Part shown: one piece after another, positions 8,990-17,559 of the stretch | Layout of the letters: each line of letters begins with the position of its first letter | Position numbering within the stretch: position 1 is the stretch's first letter | Source of the DNA: Dielma sp000508965 | Lineage (GTDB): Bacteria > Bacillota_I > Bacilli_A > Erysipelotrichales > Erysipelotrichaceae | Assembly (NCBI GenBank): GCA_000508965.1 | Contig: BAHV02000017.1 | Span: 39,309-103,308, forward strand | Direction: 5' to 3' | DNA length: 64,000 nt | The notes under the pieces: generated by a model | What the model saw: the letters and a program-made list of their open reading frames with translations, nothing else | The model's database searches: none | What the model was told of the DNA's origin: nothing | Made by a program: the position numbers and the translations under genes

Positions 8990-9489
8990 TCAATTCTGAA
9001 TTTGCCGACAGCTTTCCTCACGGCTGTTCAGCAGCTTCTCCCAATTGATTTTCAAATTATCATCATTCAGTATCAAATCAACAATTAAATCAGAATAACG
9101 GCTTCCTTTTTCACAGTTTATTACATCATCGCAATCTCATTGTCTGCCTGCTGATAATAATTATAAAGCGATTCAGCGGTTTTCTGAGCAGCCTCAATAT
9201 CCGCATATTGTTTCTAAATAAATATTCAAGCAATGAAGCTGCGGCATCCGCCTCCCGATGCTCTGGTTTTTTAATAAACCAGTAAAGATGGCATTCAAGA
9301 TATTTTCATTATCCTGATACATTTCCCTTAAGCTCAGCGCGTGTTATATAATGTCAGCCGCTGAGTCCCCTTTTAATATTGAGCAGATGAAAAAGACGTC
9401 CGCTTTTCAATATTGAGGATGCGCTCTGTATAAATTCTAAAATATTCAGCCCATTCTTCAAATTCAGTAAATCCATGATCCTTTCCCAT
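8990..9489 (-). pseudogene. Decayed coding sequence, several frameshifts
   Basis: No open gene covers this stretch, but minus-strand frames give protein-like blocks in consistent order: EFEEWAEYFRIYTERI (from an ATG at 9489), LREMYQDNENILNAIF, KQYADIEAAQKTAESLYNYY and YSDLIVDLILNDDNLKINW, ending in TGA at 8990-8992. Joining them needs at least three frame changes and a stop bypass. The blocks look helical and TPR-like. I do not recognise the parent family. Confidence 0.5.
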
Positions 9490-9536
9490 AACTCTGCCTG
9501 ACCTTTTCAGTTCTTTCCTTTTTACATGATCCTGTA

Positions 9537-11579
9537 TTACATCTGAACACAGTTTTTACCGTTTCTTTTGGCAATATACATCCGCTGATCGGCTTCATCA
9601 AATAATTCATGCAGCGATTTCGGCGCACATTCACGGTAACAGCAGCCAATACTGATTGTATAATGAATCACAGTCTCACCCATCGACACACAGTTTGTTT
9701 CACAAGCATAACGAATGCGCTCTGCTAATTCGTACAATGCCTGTTCATTGAGTGAATCAATCAGCAAAATGAATTCCTCACCGCCAAAGCGGGCGATGAT
9801 TCCCTGCTGCTGATGCTGCTTTAAAATATCCGTAACCGCACAGATAACCCGATCTCCCTGCATATGTCCATAGCTGTCATTGATTTTCTTAAAGTCATCG
9901 ATGTCAATCATTAAAGCACCGATTGAATGCTTTTCCTGATCCGCACGCTGAAGCATTCCTTCTCCATATTTCATCAGTGCGCTGCGGTTATAGATACCGC
10001 TGAGATAATCATAACTGGACTTCTCAAGCGCTGCTGAATATTGCTTCACATTATGAATCGCGATCGCGATATAATCCGCGAAAATCTGAAGCAGTCCCTG
10101 ATCCGTACGGCTGAAATTTTCAATCTGATTGGATTTCATACAGAACAGTGCCAGCAATTCTCCCTGATAGCTGACCGGCTGAATCAGCATTGAGCGGCTA
10201 TGTTCATCATACAGCTTCCCTAAACGTTTTGCCAAATCAGTTTCCGCATTCCAATTGCTCAGTTTATACGCGCTGTTTTGGCTGACGCACAGAGCCAATA
10301 AAGGATGTTCAGCTAAATCATAGTTTTCATGAACCAAACTGCTGAAGCGCTGCAAAGGCTCATCATAAAATAACAAATGCCAATCATCAAAGGAGAAAAT
10401 CCGGCCGGCATGGAGGGCAATCACTTCTAGCAGCTGCTGCCAGGTCAAACAAGAGGTCACAACCTTACCAAATTCAGTCATGACCAAAAGCCTGTCATAC
10501 ATCACCTCATACGATAAGCGGCGATTCTGTTCCCATACGTCCTCAATTTCCTTATGATAAATATCATCAATAAAGGAAATAAAAGTCTTCGTCAATTCAT
10601 GCGCTGATTGTAAATAGAAATAAGCTTTTTCCTGATCGCCCAAGCATTCATAAAGCTTTGCCGCTTCTTCCAGCAGCTGTCTTTTATGTCCAAAAAAGCC
10701 GCCTTTATAATCAAGCAGAAGTTTATAATATTTTAATGCCAGCTCATACTCCTTACGATACATATGATAGCGGCCTAAAGTAAAATAAACCTCGCCATTA
10801 TCCATATCATCACCTTTAGTAAAATCATAAGATGTGATAAATTTTTGATACAATTTATCAGCCAGCTCACGATCATCCTCAAGAATGGCCGCATCAAGAT
10901 AACCTAAATTAAAAATATTCACATCGAAATAACCCGTTTTCTGTAATTCGGGCACATAAGTATCAAGCAGCTTTTTAACCTTAGCCGTATCCTTAACCGC
11001 AAGATACAAGCCGCATAATAAAAAAACAGTGGTATAAAAATTACTGTCACCGATAAAATCTCTTTTTTCCAATGTTTCTTCAACCTGCTGGATCGCTTTT
11101 TTATATAAGCCGAATTCCCGCAGAATGATTGCCCCATTATTTAAAAACGCGGAGTAATAGGTTATCTGACCGCCTTTTTCCGCAATTGGCATGGCTGCCA
11201 GTATTTCCTGATAAGCCGCTCCGTAATTCCCTTTAAAAATATGACCGAGCAAGGCATTATTCACTACCGTCAGGATTCCGTCATGTTCCTTATAGTCCGG
11301 CAGACGCATAAACATTTCTCTGGCTAATTCATTATAGTGAATCGCCAAATCAAGATTTTTGCCATAGTATATATAAAACATCATCGCATAACCTAAAGGC
11401 AGTGCATAAGCGTAAGCCTTCCGCTCTGCAATCTCAATATAGCGCTGCATAATTGGTTCTAAGACAGGTCCAAGGCCAATCTGTTCCAACAACAGTTTCT
11501 TAAATCCCTCACTGACACTCTCATCACTCTCAAAACGATCCAGATAATCATCAAATGTTTTCTGAAGCTCTTCCTTCAT
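9537..11579 (-). CDS. TPR-like / GAF / GGDEF diguanylate cyclase
   Basis: Predicted c-di-GMP synthase of 680 residues, apparently cytosolic with no membrane segment. The first 350 residues are helical TPR-like repeats (KAIQQVEETLEKR, ALKYYKLLLDYKG). Residues about 360-510 look like a GAF domain. The C-terminal GGDEF domain (from YDYLSGIYNRSALM) has ALMIDIDDFKKINDSYGH and an intact GGEEF active site. The RxxD inhibitory site expected just before GGEEF is absent (QQQG), so product inhibition through that site is unlikely. Start supported by GAGGG at normal distance. It stands alone. Confidence 0.85.
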   Translation of the reverse strand: MKEELQKTFDDYLDRFESDESVSEGFKKLLLEQIGLGPVLEPIMQRYIEIAERKAYAYALPLGYAMMFYIYYGKNLDLAIHYNELAREMFMRLPDYKEHDGILTVVNNALLGHIFKGNYGAAYQEILAAMPIAEKGGQITYYSAFLNNGAIILREFGLYKKAIQQVEETLEKRDFIGDSNFYTTVFLLCGLYLAVKDTAKVKKLLDTYVPELQKTGYFDVNIFNLGYLDAAILEDDRELADKLYQKFITSYDFTKGDDMDNGEVYFTLGRYHMYRKEYELALKYYKLLLDYKGGFFGHKRQLLEEAAKLYECLGDQEKAYFYLQSAHELTKTFISFIDDIYHKEIEDVWEQNRRLSYEVMYDRLLVMTEFGKVVTSCLTWQQLLEVIALHAGRIFSFDDWHLLFYDEPLQRFSSLVHENYDLAEHPLLALCVSQNSAYKLSNWNAETDLAKRLGKLYDEHSRSMLIQPVSYQGELLALFCMKSNQIENFSRTDQGLLQIFADYIAIAIHNVKQYSAALEKSSYDYLSGIYNRSALMKYGEGMLQRADQEKHSIGALMIDIDDFKKINDSYGHMQGDRVICAVTDILKQHQQQGIIARFGGEEFILLIDSLNEQALYELAERIRYACETNCVSMGETVIHYTISIGCCYRECAPKSLHELFDEADQRMYIAKRNGKNCVQM

Positions 11580-11667
11580 ATATTTACCCTCTTTATATTA
11601 TTACTATCATACAATATTTTTCATTGATTTCCCATCCTTTATCGTAACTTTCTACTATAAAAAGGAA

Positions 11668-11692
11668 AAGAATCTCGGCTTGCAAGATTCTT
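11668..11692 (-). terminator. Terminator of the zinc-ribbon gene
   Basis: AAGAATCT and AGATTCTT form an eight-pair stem, followed on the minus strand by TTCCTTTTTA. Confidence 0.65.
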
Positions 11693-11704
11693 TATTCAAC
11701 TTAA

Positions 11705-12625
11705 TTATTCACCAGCTAATTCTAAAATTTCAGCCATCGTTTCAGCACTGATCATGGCGCTGCCGCTGCCAATCGGCGTACCATCACTCATACTGCCTTC
11801 TTCAACCTTTTCAAACAAGGTGACCATCAGTGCCATGTCTGGTTTTAAAATACTCTTGCTCACTTCAAAATAAGCACCCTGACCGCTGCCTGTCACGTCT
11901 ACCTCGATGCGGAAAATCTGACCGTCCGGCGCGTTGGCAAAAATCATTGTCAGATCCGATGTTGACTCATAGCTGATCGTAAAGCGAAGATTGCCATTAT
12001 CCATATCCTGAACTTTGATTTCACTGATTGAAGCAATACCCGCAAGCTGCCCCATATCTTCTGTAAAATCAAGGACTTCACCGTCTTTCAAATCTTTATC
12101 CTTCGTTGGCTTTTTATCATCCTCACTAGCAATCGGTTTATCTTCAGGCTGATGATTATCCGGCTGCTGGCTGTTGTTTTGGTTATCCTGATTGTTTTGC
12201 CCATTGTTATTATTATCGACAATTGGCGGTGTCGGATCCGACGGTGACTGCATAGCCTTATAAATCATAAACCCGCCGCCGGCAACTAACAAAACGACAA
12301 GCGCTACCGCCGCCGCCGTTAAAATTACCGGCAGTCTGCTTTCTTTTTCAGTTGGACGCGGCCTTGACGGCTTAGCCTGTTCACGTATCGGTTTTGACTC
12401 TTTGTTTGACTGACGCTGAGGCTCATTAAACTTAGGAATCGTTACCGGTTCTTCTTTTTCAGCCATCGGCGTATCTTCAAACAATTCATTCATGACAGCA
12501 CTGATTTCATCTTTTTCATCCTTCTCAGCTCTGACTATTTTAGCTCCGCAATTGGGACAGAATTTACATAAATCATCAATTTCACTTCCGCAGTGGGAAC
12601 AAGTTTGTTTTTTTAATTCAGACAT
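11705..12625 (-). CDS. Zinc-ribbon single-pass membrane protein
   Basis: 306 residues, function unknown. It starts with a double-knuckle zinc ribbon (Cys9, Cys12, Cys23, Cys26). A charged cytosolic linker, one transmembrane helix (VILTAAAVALVVLLVAGGGF, about residues 105-125), an Asn/Gln-rich low-complexity spacer (NNNNGQNNQDNQNN) and a C-terminal extracellular domain of about 130 residues follow. The start at 12625 is chosen over a GTG/ATG frame extension to 12649 because AGGAGG sits seven bases upstream of it. A surface or sensor role is only inference. Confidence 0.75.
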   Translation of the reverse strand: MSELKKQTCSHCGSEIDDLCKFCPNCGAKIVRAEKDEKDEISAVMNELFEDTPMAEKEEPVTIPKFNEPQRQSNKESKPIREQAKPSRPRPTEKESRLPVILTAAAVALVVLLVAGGGFMIYKAMQSPSDPTPPIVDNNNNGQNNQDNQNNSQQPDNHQPEDKPIASEDDKKPTKDKDLKDGEVLDFTEDMGQLAGIASISEIKVQDMDNGNLRFTISYESTSDLTMIFANAPDGQIFRIEVDVTGSGQGAYFEVSKSILKPDMALMVTLFEKVEEGSMSDGTPIGSGSAMISAETMAEILELAGE

Positions 12626-12736
12626 AAAACTACCTCCTACTAAAATCATTATACAGTATTTTCACCTTAACGTTGAATAAAATCATTGTGAAATTATGTG
12701 ATAACAAGTATTTTCAACCTTTATTTTAATTTAAAA

Positions 12737-12760
12737 ACAGGTTATCCCTTGATAACCTGT
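12737..12760 (-). terminator. Terminator of gmk
   Basis: A perfect ten-pair hairpin, ACAGGTTATC and GATAACCTGT around a CCTT loop, followed on the minus strand by TTTTAAATTAAAAT. Confidence 0.8.
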
Positions 12761-12775
12761 CATACATCTTATCCC

Positions 12776-13339
12776 CTATTTGCTGTTGCGTTTCACAATC
12801 AGCCCAATCACATCAGCTGCCAGCTCCGGATCATCGTTGCAGACTACATACTTATAATCAGAGATTTGCTTCATCTCTAAAGCCGCCTTCGCCAAGCGCT
12901 GCTGAATAACCTCTTCCGGCTCACTCTTACGGCCGCGGATGCGTTTTTCAAGTTCTTCCATCGTCGGCGGAATAATAAAGATCGTTATTGCGTCAGGACA
13001 TTTCTCCCGTACCTGTGTCGCTCCCTGAACTTCAATTTCAAGCACGACATTTTTTCCCTCATTGCGCAGCTTTTCAACCTGTTCTAAGGGTGTGCCATAA
13101 TAATTGCCGACAAATTCAGCCCATTCCAACAGCTTGCCCGCTTTGATCTGACGCTCAAATTCTGCCTTGTCAGTGAAAATATAATCAACGTTGTTAACCT
13201 CGCCGGCTCTTGGCGCTCTTGTGGTCATAGAAATAGAATATGTAAGATTCAGACTTTCATCCTTCATAAAGTATTCGCGAATCGTTCCCTTGCCTACGCC
13301 GCTTGGTCCGCTAATAATAATCAGTAGCCCTTTTTTCAT
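12776..13339 (-). CDS. gmk: Guanylate kinase
   Basis: Converts GMP and ATP to GDP and ADP. The P-loop ISGPSGVGKGTI begins near residue 8. SMTTRAPRAGEVNNVDYIF is the GMP-binding region and VVLEIEVQGATQV the following conserved strand. At 187 residues it is slightly shorter than usual but complete. I prefer the ATG at 13339, with GGTGAGG upstream, over a GTG at 13354 that lies inside that site. Unusually, rpoZ does not follow it. Confidence 0.95.
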   Translation of the reverse strand: MKKGLLIIISGPSGVGKGTIREYFMKDESLNLTYSISMTTRAPRAGEVNNVDYIFTDKAEFERQIKAGKLLEWAEFVGNYYGTPLEQVEKLRNEGKNVVLEIEVQGATQVREKCPDAITIFIIPPTMEELEKRIRGRKSEPEEVIQQRLAKAALEMKQISDYKYVVCNDDPELAADVIGLIVKRNSK

Positions 13340-13524
13340 TTTTGCTGTCCTCACCTTTTATAGATACTAAATATGATATAACGCTCCTTAATGAAAGTCA
13401 AACATTTTCCTAAAGGCGCCATTATAAAGATAAAAGTAAACCAAATAACACCTGTCACATTCAAGCATCCACATGGCTGATTCTTTGTTCTTTGCATAAA
13501 TAATTCAATGCATCTGCTAAATCA

Positions 13525-13533
13525 TGGTATAAT
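13525..13533 (+). promoter_or_regulatory. Extended -10 promoter of rqcH
   Basis: TGGTATAAT, 25 bases before the start codon. Same extended -10 form as the priA and DUF1307 promoters in this window. Confidence 0.6.
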
Positions 13534-13558
13534 AAAGCACATGAAAGGAGGGGTTGCC

Positions 13559-15223
13559 ATGGCTTTAGATGGCTTACTCTTATATCAAATCAATAAAGAA
13601 ATAAAACAGCTGCTGCCGGCTAAAATTAATAAAATCCAGCAGATATCAGATACTGAAATTCTCTTTAACTGCCGTTCACGAAGCAGTGGTTTTAAGCTGA
13701 TGATCAGCTGTCACTCACAATATAACCGCATTAATCTTACCGAAGAAACATACACCGCTCCCGATGTTCCGAATAACTTTATCATGGTGCTGAGGAAATA
13801 TCTTGACGGCGGTATCATTAATTCATGTGAACAGATCGGCCTTGACCGCATTCTGCATATGCTGATTACTGCCCGTAATGATCTGGGTGACCAGCATGAT
13901 TTTTCTTTGTACATCGAATTGATGGGCAAATATGCCAATTGCGTCTTAGTGGATGAAAATGAAAAGATCATCGATGCGATGAAGCGTATACCGCCCTTTG
14001 AAAACACGAAGCGAACCATTCATCCCGGTGCCCTTTATACATTGCCTTCTCAGGAGCTGAAGAAAGATCCGCGGATCACATTAGACGCTGACGCAAATGA
14101 ATCGCTGGTGAAGCAGTTTCATGGCTTCTCCCCGCAGCTAAGCCGTGAGTTTCAGCACCGCATGCATAACGGCGAAAAATTTGCGGAAATCATGAAGGAA
14201 CTGCTTGCCTCAAAAACGCTTTACATTACTGAAACCGAAAAGGAACCGCAGTTTCATTGTCTGCCGCTCACTCACCTTGATAATCCACCAGCCGCGAACA
14301 GCCTGCAAAAAGGTATCGATGTTATTTTCTACCACAAGGAAGAACGGGAACGCATCCGTCAGCAAAGCGGTGACTTATTCAAACTCGTGCGCCGTGAAAT
14401 CAACAAGAACACCAATAAGCTGGGCAAACTCCGCCAGACGCTGGAAGATGCGATGAACTGCGAACATTACCGGATGTACGGCGATCTGCTTTATGCCTAT
14501 GCCAATACGCTGAATGAAAAAAGCGGCAGTGCTGAGCTGCCTGATTTTGAAAATGGCGAACTGATTAAAATCCCATTGGATATACGGTTTGATGCCAAGC
14601 AGAATGCGAAAAAGTATTATCAGAAATATCATAAAAGTAAAACCGCTCAGCTTTTAGTCAGCGAACAGATTTCACTCTGCGTAAAAGAACTCGCTTATTT
14701 TGAAGAGATCGGCGCTCAGCTTGAATATGCCAGCTTTGAGGATGCCGTTGAAATTCGTAATGAATTAGAAAAAATGCATTATTTAAAGCCGCAGAAGCAA
14801 AGAATTAAGAAGAAAAAACAAAATGAAATCCCGCATTTCATGACCTTTGAATTTGAAGACGGTCATAAGATCTATGTCGGCAAGAATAATATTCAAAATG
14901 ATTATCTGACTTTCCGTTTTGCGCGCAAAGAGGATTTGTGGCTTCATGCCAAGGATTTCCATGGCGCTCATGTTCTGATCAATGATGCCCATCCTAATGA
15001 AGAGCTGCTGCGCCTGGCTGCCATGTTAGCCGCTTATTATTCACAGGGACGGCAGTCAAGCTCGGTACCCGTTGATTATTGTGAAGTCCGCTATTTAAAA
15101 AAAGCGAAGGGCGGCATGCTTGGCCAAGCCCTGCTTTCCTCATATAAAACCATTTATATTGATCCTGAACCGGCAGCGATTCAAAGCTTATTAAGCACAC
15201 ATCTGGCAAAGCGCCGCCATTAA
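13559..15223 (+). CDS. rqcH: Ribosome quality-control NFACT protein RqcH (Rqc2/FbpA homologue)
   Basis: Binds obstructed 50S subunits carrying a stuck nascent chain and recruits Ala-tRNA for C-terminal alanine tailing. Order: NFACT-N domain (from ALDGLLLYQINKEI), a helical/coiled-coil middle, and the NFACT-R domain near residues 440-530 (KIYVGKNNIQNDYLTFRFA, EDLWLHAKDFHGAHVLI). The Asp-Arg pair needed for tailing in B. subtilis (D97/R98) is at D96-R97 here. At 554 residues it is typical. The start at 13559 has AAAGGAGG upstream. Its stop overlaps the convergent transglycosylase gene by four bases. Confidence 0.92.
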   Translation: MALDGLLLYQINKEIKQLLPAKINKIQQISDTEILFNCRSRSSGFKLMISCHSQYNRINLTEETYTAPDVPNNFIMVLRKYLDGGIINSCEQIGLDRILHMLITARNDLGDQHDFSLYIELMGKYANCVLVDENEKIIDAMKRIPPFENTKRTIHPGALYTLPSQELKKDPRITLDADANESLVKQFHGFSPQLSREFQHRMHNGEKFAEIMKELLASKTLYITETEKEPQFHCLPLTHLDNPPAANSLQKGIDVIFYHKEERERIRQQSGDLFKLVRREINKNTNKLGKLRQTLEDAMNCEHYRMYGDLLYAYANTLNEKSGSAELPDFENGELIKIPLDIRFDAKQNAKKYYQKYHKSKTAQLLVSEQISLCVKELAYFEEIGAQLEYASFEDAVEIRNELEKMHYLKPQKQRIKKKKQNEIPHFMTFEFEDGHKIYVGKNNIQNDYLTFRFARKEDLWLHAKDFHGAHVLINDAHPNEELLRLAAMLAAYYSQGRQSSSVPVDYCEVRYLKKAKGGMLGQALLSSYKTIYIDPEPAAIQSLLSTHLAKRRH

Positions 15224-15912
15224 GGATTAACGCCTAACAGCAGCCTTGCCAGCTCATCGTCATCATAGTAGCCGTTATCTTCAATGGTCGCCAAGACTGC
15301 CTGCTGACGGAGTCTTGCCTGATCCTCATGATTGCTGAGCTGATAATTAGCGGGAGACTGGGGGATGCCGGCCAGCAAGGTTGCTTGGTCAAAGCTTAAA
15401 TCAGCCGGTTCAACATGAAAGTAATTCATGCTGGCACTGGCAATACCAATATTATTGTCTCCATAGTTTATGATGTTGAGATATAATTCTAAAAGCGTAT
15501 CCTTATCATACAGCCGTTCTAAATCTTTTGTTACGAAAAATTCAGCAACCTTGCGGATGATTGAAGGCTGAAAGGAAAAATACATGTTTTTTGCCAGCTG
15601 CTGAGTGATGGTAGAACCGCCGCCGCTGATTTGCCCGCTGGTAATGAATACATAAAGAATCCGTCCGTAAGCGATCAGATCAACACCCTGATGCTTATAG
15701 AACCGCTTATCCTCTGTGGATATTGTCGCTACCTTCAGATAGTCACTGATTTCATCAATCGGCACATAATCGTCCTTCTGCATGATCGAGGCAACCTTAT
15801 CCTGGATCGGCATTTCACGGATCACACTGCGATATTCAATAAAGCCTAATACCAGCAGTACCATAAAACAAGCCATGATGGTTAATGCGAATGCTTTGAT
15901 CAGTTTCTTCAT
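15220..15912 (-). CDS. mtgA: Monofunctional peptidoglycan glycosyltransferase (GT51)
   Basis: Polymerises lipid II into glycan strands at the outer face of the membrane. One N-terminal transmembrane anchor (about residues 5-27) precedes a GT51 domain. EDKRFYKHQGVD holds the catalytic Glu, GGSTITQQLAKNMYF and KDLERLYDKDTLLELYLNII are the next conserved motifs. No transpeptidase domain is present (230 residues). The start at 15912 is preferred over an upstream in-frame ATG because AGGTGGTGA precedes it. Its 3' end overlaps rqcH tail to tail, with no terminator visible between. Confidence 0.88.
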   Translation of the reverse strand: MKKLIKAFALTIMACFMVLLVLGFIEYRSVIREMPIQDKVASIMQKDDYVPIDEISDYLKVATISTEDKRFYKHQGVDLIAYGRILYVFITSGQISGGGSTITQQLAKNMYFSFQPSIIRKVAEFFVTKDLERLYDKDTLLELYLNIINYGDNNIGIASASMNYFHVEPADLSFDQATLLAGIPQSPANYQLSNHEDQARLRQQAVLATIEDNGYYDDDELARLLLGVNP

Positions 15913-16018
15913 CTGAATCACCACCTTTACTATAACCATTATAAAACAGCATTTAAATGACAGCCATCGCTTACACTTACAGTTAGCTTTCAATTTTGTA
16001 AGGTCTGGATATGAAAGA

Positions 16019-16034
16019 GGCAGAATGATCTGCC
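16019..16034 (-). terminator. Weak terminator after the tandem small genes
   Basis: GGCAG and CTGCC pair around a six-base loop. A TCTTTC stretch follows on the minus strand, TTTTATT on the plus strand. Confidence 0.4.
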
Positions 16035-16048
16035 TTTTATTATTCCTA

Positions 16049-16303
16049 TTATAGATTATGCTTTTTAATCAGGCTCATGATCATCGCAAGCTCACAGCGT
16101 CTGACATAAATACGATAGATACAGTCACTCCTTTGTTCGCCGAACTTCTTACCTAATTGTGAAGCCGCCGCAGGCAATGGCTGATAAACCATCGATTTAA
16201 CATAAACCTCATAGCCGTTAGCTAATAATAAGTCTTTGATTTGTACCTGCCGATCAGCAGAAGCTGTATCAAGCAATACCGCGCGGTTTAATAAGTGAAG
16301 CAC
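16049..16303 (-). CDS. Small protein, paralogue of the adjacent upstream gene
   Basis: 84 residues if started at the GTG at 16303, which has GAGGGTGA upstream. A longer frame to 16363 overlaps the preceding gene and lacks a site. Pattern: leading strand (LLNRAVLLDT), a helix (ADRQVQIKDLLLANGYEV), and a C-terminal YRIYVRRCELAMIMSLIKK. The same plan is present in the neighbour (RQAEIRQILGACGVDY, then YVIYVAKRDYEKAMHLLQ). This resembles the small DUF2007-like signal-transducing fold, but I cannot confirm it. Function unknown. Confidence 0.6.
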   Translation of the reverse strand: MLHLLNRAVLLDTASADRQVQIKDLLLANGYEVYVKSMVYQPLPAAASQLGKKFGEQRSDCIYRIYVRRCELAMIMSLIKKHNL

Positions 16304-16313
16304 ATTATCACCC

Positions 16314-16571
16314 TCAATTCTTTTGTTTCTTATACGTTTGTAAGAGATGCATGGCTTTCTCATAATCTCTTTTAGCTACATAGATGACATACTCACTGTC
16401 TTGTTTTCCCTGAACGCAGCTTCTTTCTGTCATTCTGCCGCGATTGGGTTCCGCCTGAATGATTTTCCAACGATAATCGACACCGCAGGCGCCAAGAATC
16501 TGACGGATCTCAGCCTGACGTTCTTCGGAAAATGTAGCTGCTACTTCTTTTCGATTAAAAATAGTGATCAT
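16314..16571 (-). CDS. Small protein, first of a tandem paralogous pair
   Basis: 85 residues, start supported by AAAGGAGAAGG upstream of the ATG at 16571. Predicted helix-strand alternation: SEERQAEIRQILGACGVDY, a variable loop with NRGRMTERSCVQG, then YVIYVAKRDYEKAMHLLQ. The next gene starts 10 bases downstream and shares this layout, so the pair probably arose by duplication and may form a heterodimer. No catalytic motif is evident. Confidence 0.65.
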   Translation of the reverse strand: MITIFNRKEVAATFSEERQAEIRQILGACGVDYRWKIIQAEPNRGRMTERSCVQGKQDSEYVIYVAKRDYEKAMHLLQTYKKQKN

Positions 16572-16668
16572 AGCCTTCTCCTTTCCGCATCAAGGATACT
16601 TTATCTATTTATATTTTAACATGCTCCCAATAAGCGCATTCTTTCATTATTGTCACATAGTAAAAGTA

Positions 16669-16699
16669 AATACCGCATCGGCAGAAGCGATGCGGTATT
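16669..16699 (-). terminator. Hairpin between the patatin gene and the tandem small genes
   Basis: AATACCGCATCG and CGATGCGGTATT form a perfect 12-pair stem. T-rich stretches lie on both sides (TTTTTATTT on plus, TTTACTTTT on minus), so it may work in both directions. Confidence 0.7.
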
Positions 16700-16710
16700 T
16701 TTATTTAGCT

Positions 16711-17559
16711 TTATTTTTCAGATGCATTCAAAAGAGCCTTAATTTCATCCAAATGCGCCTCAGCCATCTGATATCCCATATCATAGGCTGCCTGAAGCTT
16801 ATTCAAATCCTTTTCAAAGCTTTCAATCGGCCACTCAGGACGCAAAATCAGTGCCTTCCCTTCTCGCTCCAGCTGCTCACAGAACTGCACGGTTTCATTG
16901 TATGCCAGATGTCTTTTTTCTAACAAGGGTACCAGCTTTGGATATTTCTTTTTCAAAACCTTAGCCGCGACGATGTTCTGCTTGCTGAGTTCCTTTACAT
17001 AACCTTTGCAGCGGGTCAAAATAATCAAATGCTTATCACAGCCATCGGCAATTGCCTTGCGGATCGGAATCGGATCTGCCAGACCGCCGTCATAAAACCG
17101 TTTGCCATTTAATTCAATCGCCGGGAATACTAAGGGAATCGCACACGTTGCCCGCAGCATCGTACACTGTTTATCAAGCAGCTGGCAATTGATGTATTCA
17201 GCCTCACCGGTATCGGCATTGGTTACGCCGACCCAGCCCTGACCTGGGTAATCATAAAATGCCTGCCAGTCAAAGGGCAGCAGTTTATTAGGAACTTCAT
17301 CATAGACAAAATCTAAGCCAAACAGACTTTGATGTTTCATCAGATTGCCAATTCCAACATAGCGCTTGTCATTGCGGTAGCGCATAAATACCTCAAGATT
17401 GCGTCCCTTCTGACGTGACAGATAGCTCATGCCATCGGTAATCCCCGCCGAAACACCGATAACATAAGGAAAATATAACTTGTGGTCAAGCAGACAATCC
17501 ATGATTCCGCAGGAGAATACCGGTCTAAAGGTACCGCCCTCAAGAATTAAAGACTGCAT
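16711..17559 (-). CDS. Patatin-like phospholipase/esterase
   Basis: Predicted lipid acyl hydrolase with a Ser-Asp dyad (282 residues). It begins LILEGGTFRPVFSCG (oxyanion glycine loop). GVSAG carries the nucleophile Ser37, and YDGGLADPIPI near residue 157 carries the Asp. No signal peptide. The ATG at 17559 overlaps the asnA stop in a TAATG arrangement, so translation is coupled. A longer frame starting within asnA is rejected. Similar to uncharacterised YjjU-type proteins. Why it is coupled to asparagine synthesis is unclear. Confidence 0.82.
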   Translation of the reverse strand: MQSLILEGGTFRPVFSCGIMDCLLDHKLYFPYVIGVSAGITDGMSYLSRQKGRNLEVFMRYRNDKRYVGIGNLMKHQSLFGLDFVYDEVPNKLLPFDWQAFYDYPGQGWVGVTNADTGEAEYINCQLLDKQCTMLRATCAIPLVFPAIELNGKRFYDGGLADPIPIRKAIADGCDKHLIILTRCKGYVKELSKQNIVAAKVLKKKYPKLVPLLEKRHLAYNETVQFCEQLEREGKALILRPEWPIESFEKDLNKLQAAYDMGYQMAEAHLDEIKALLNASEK

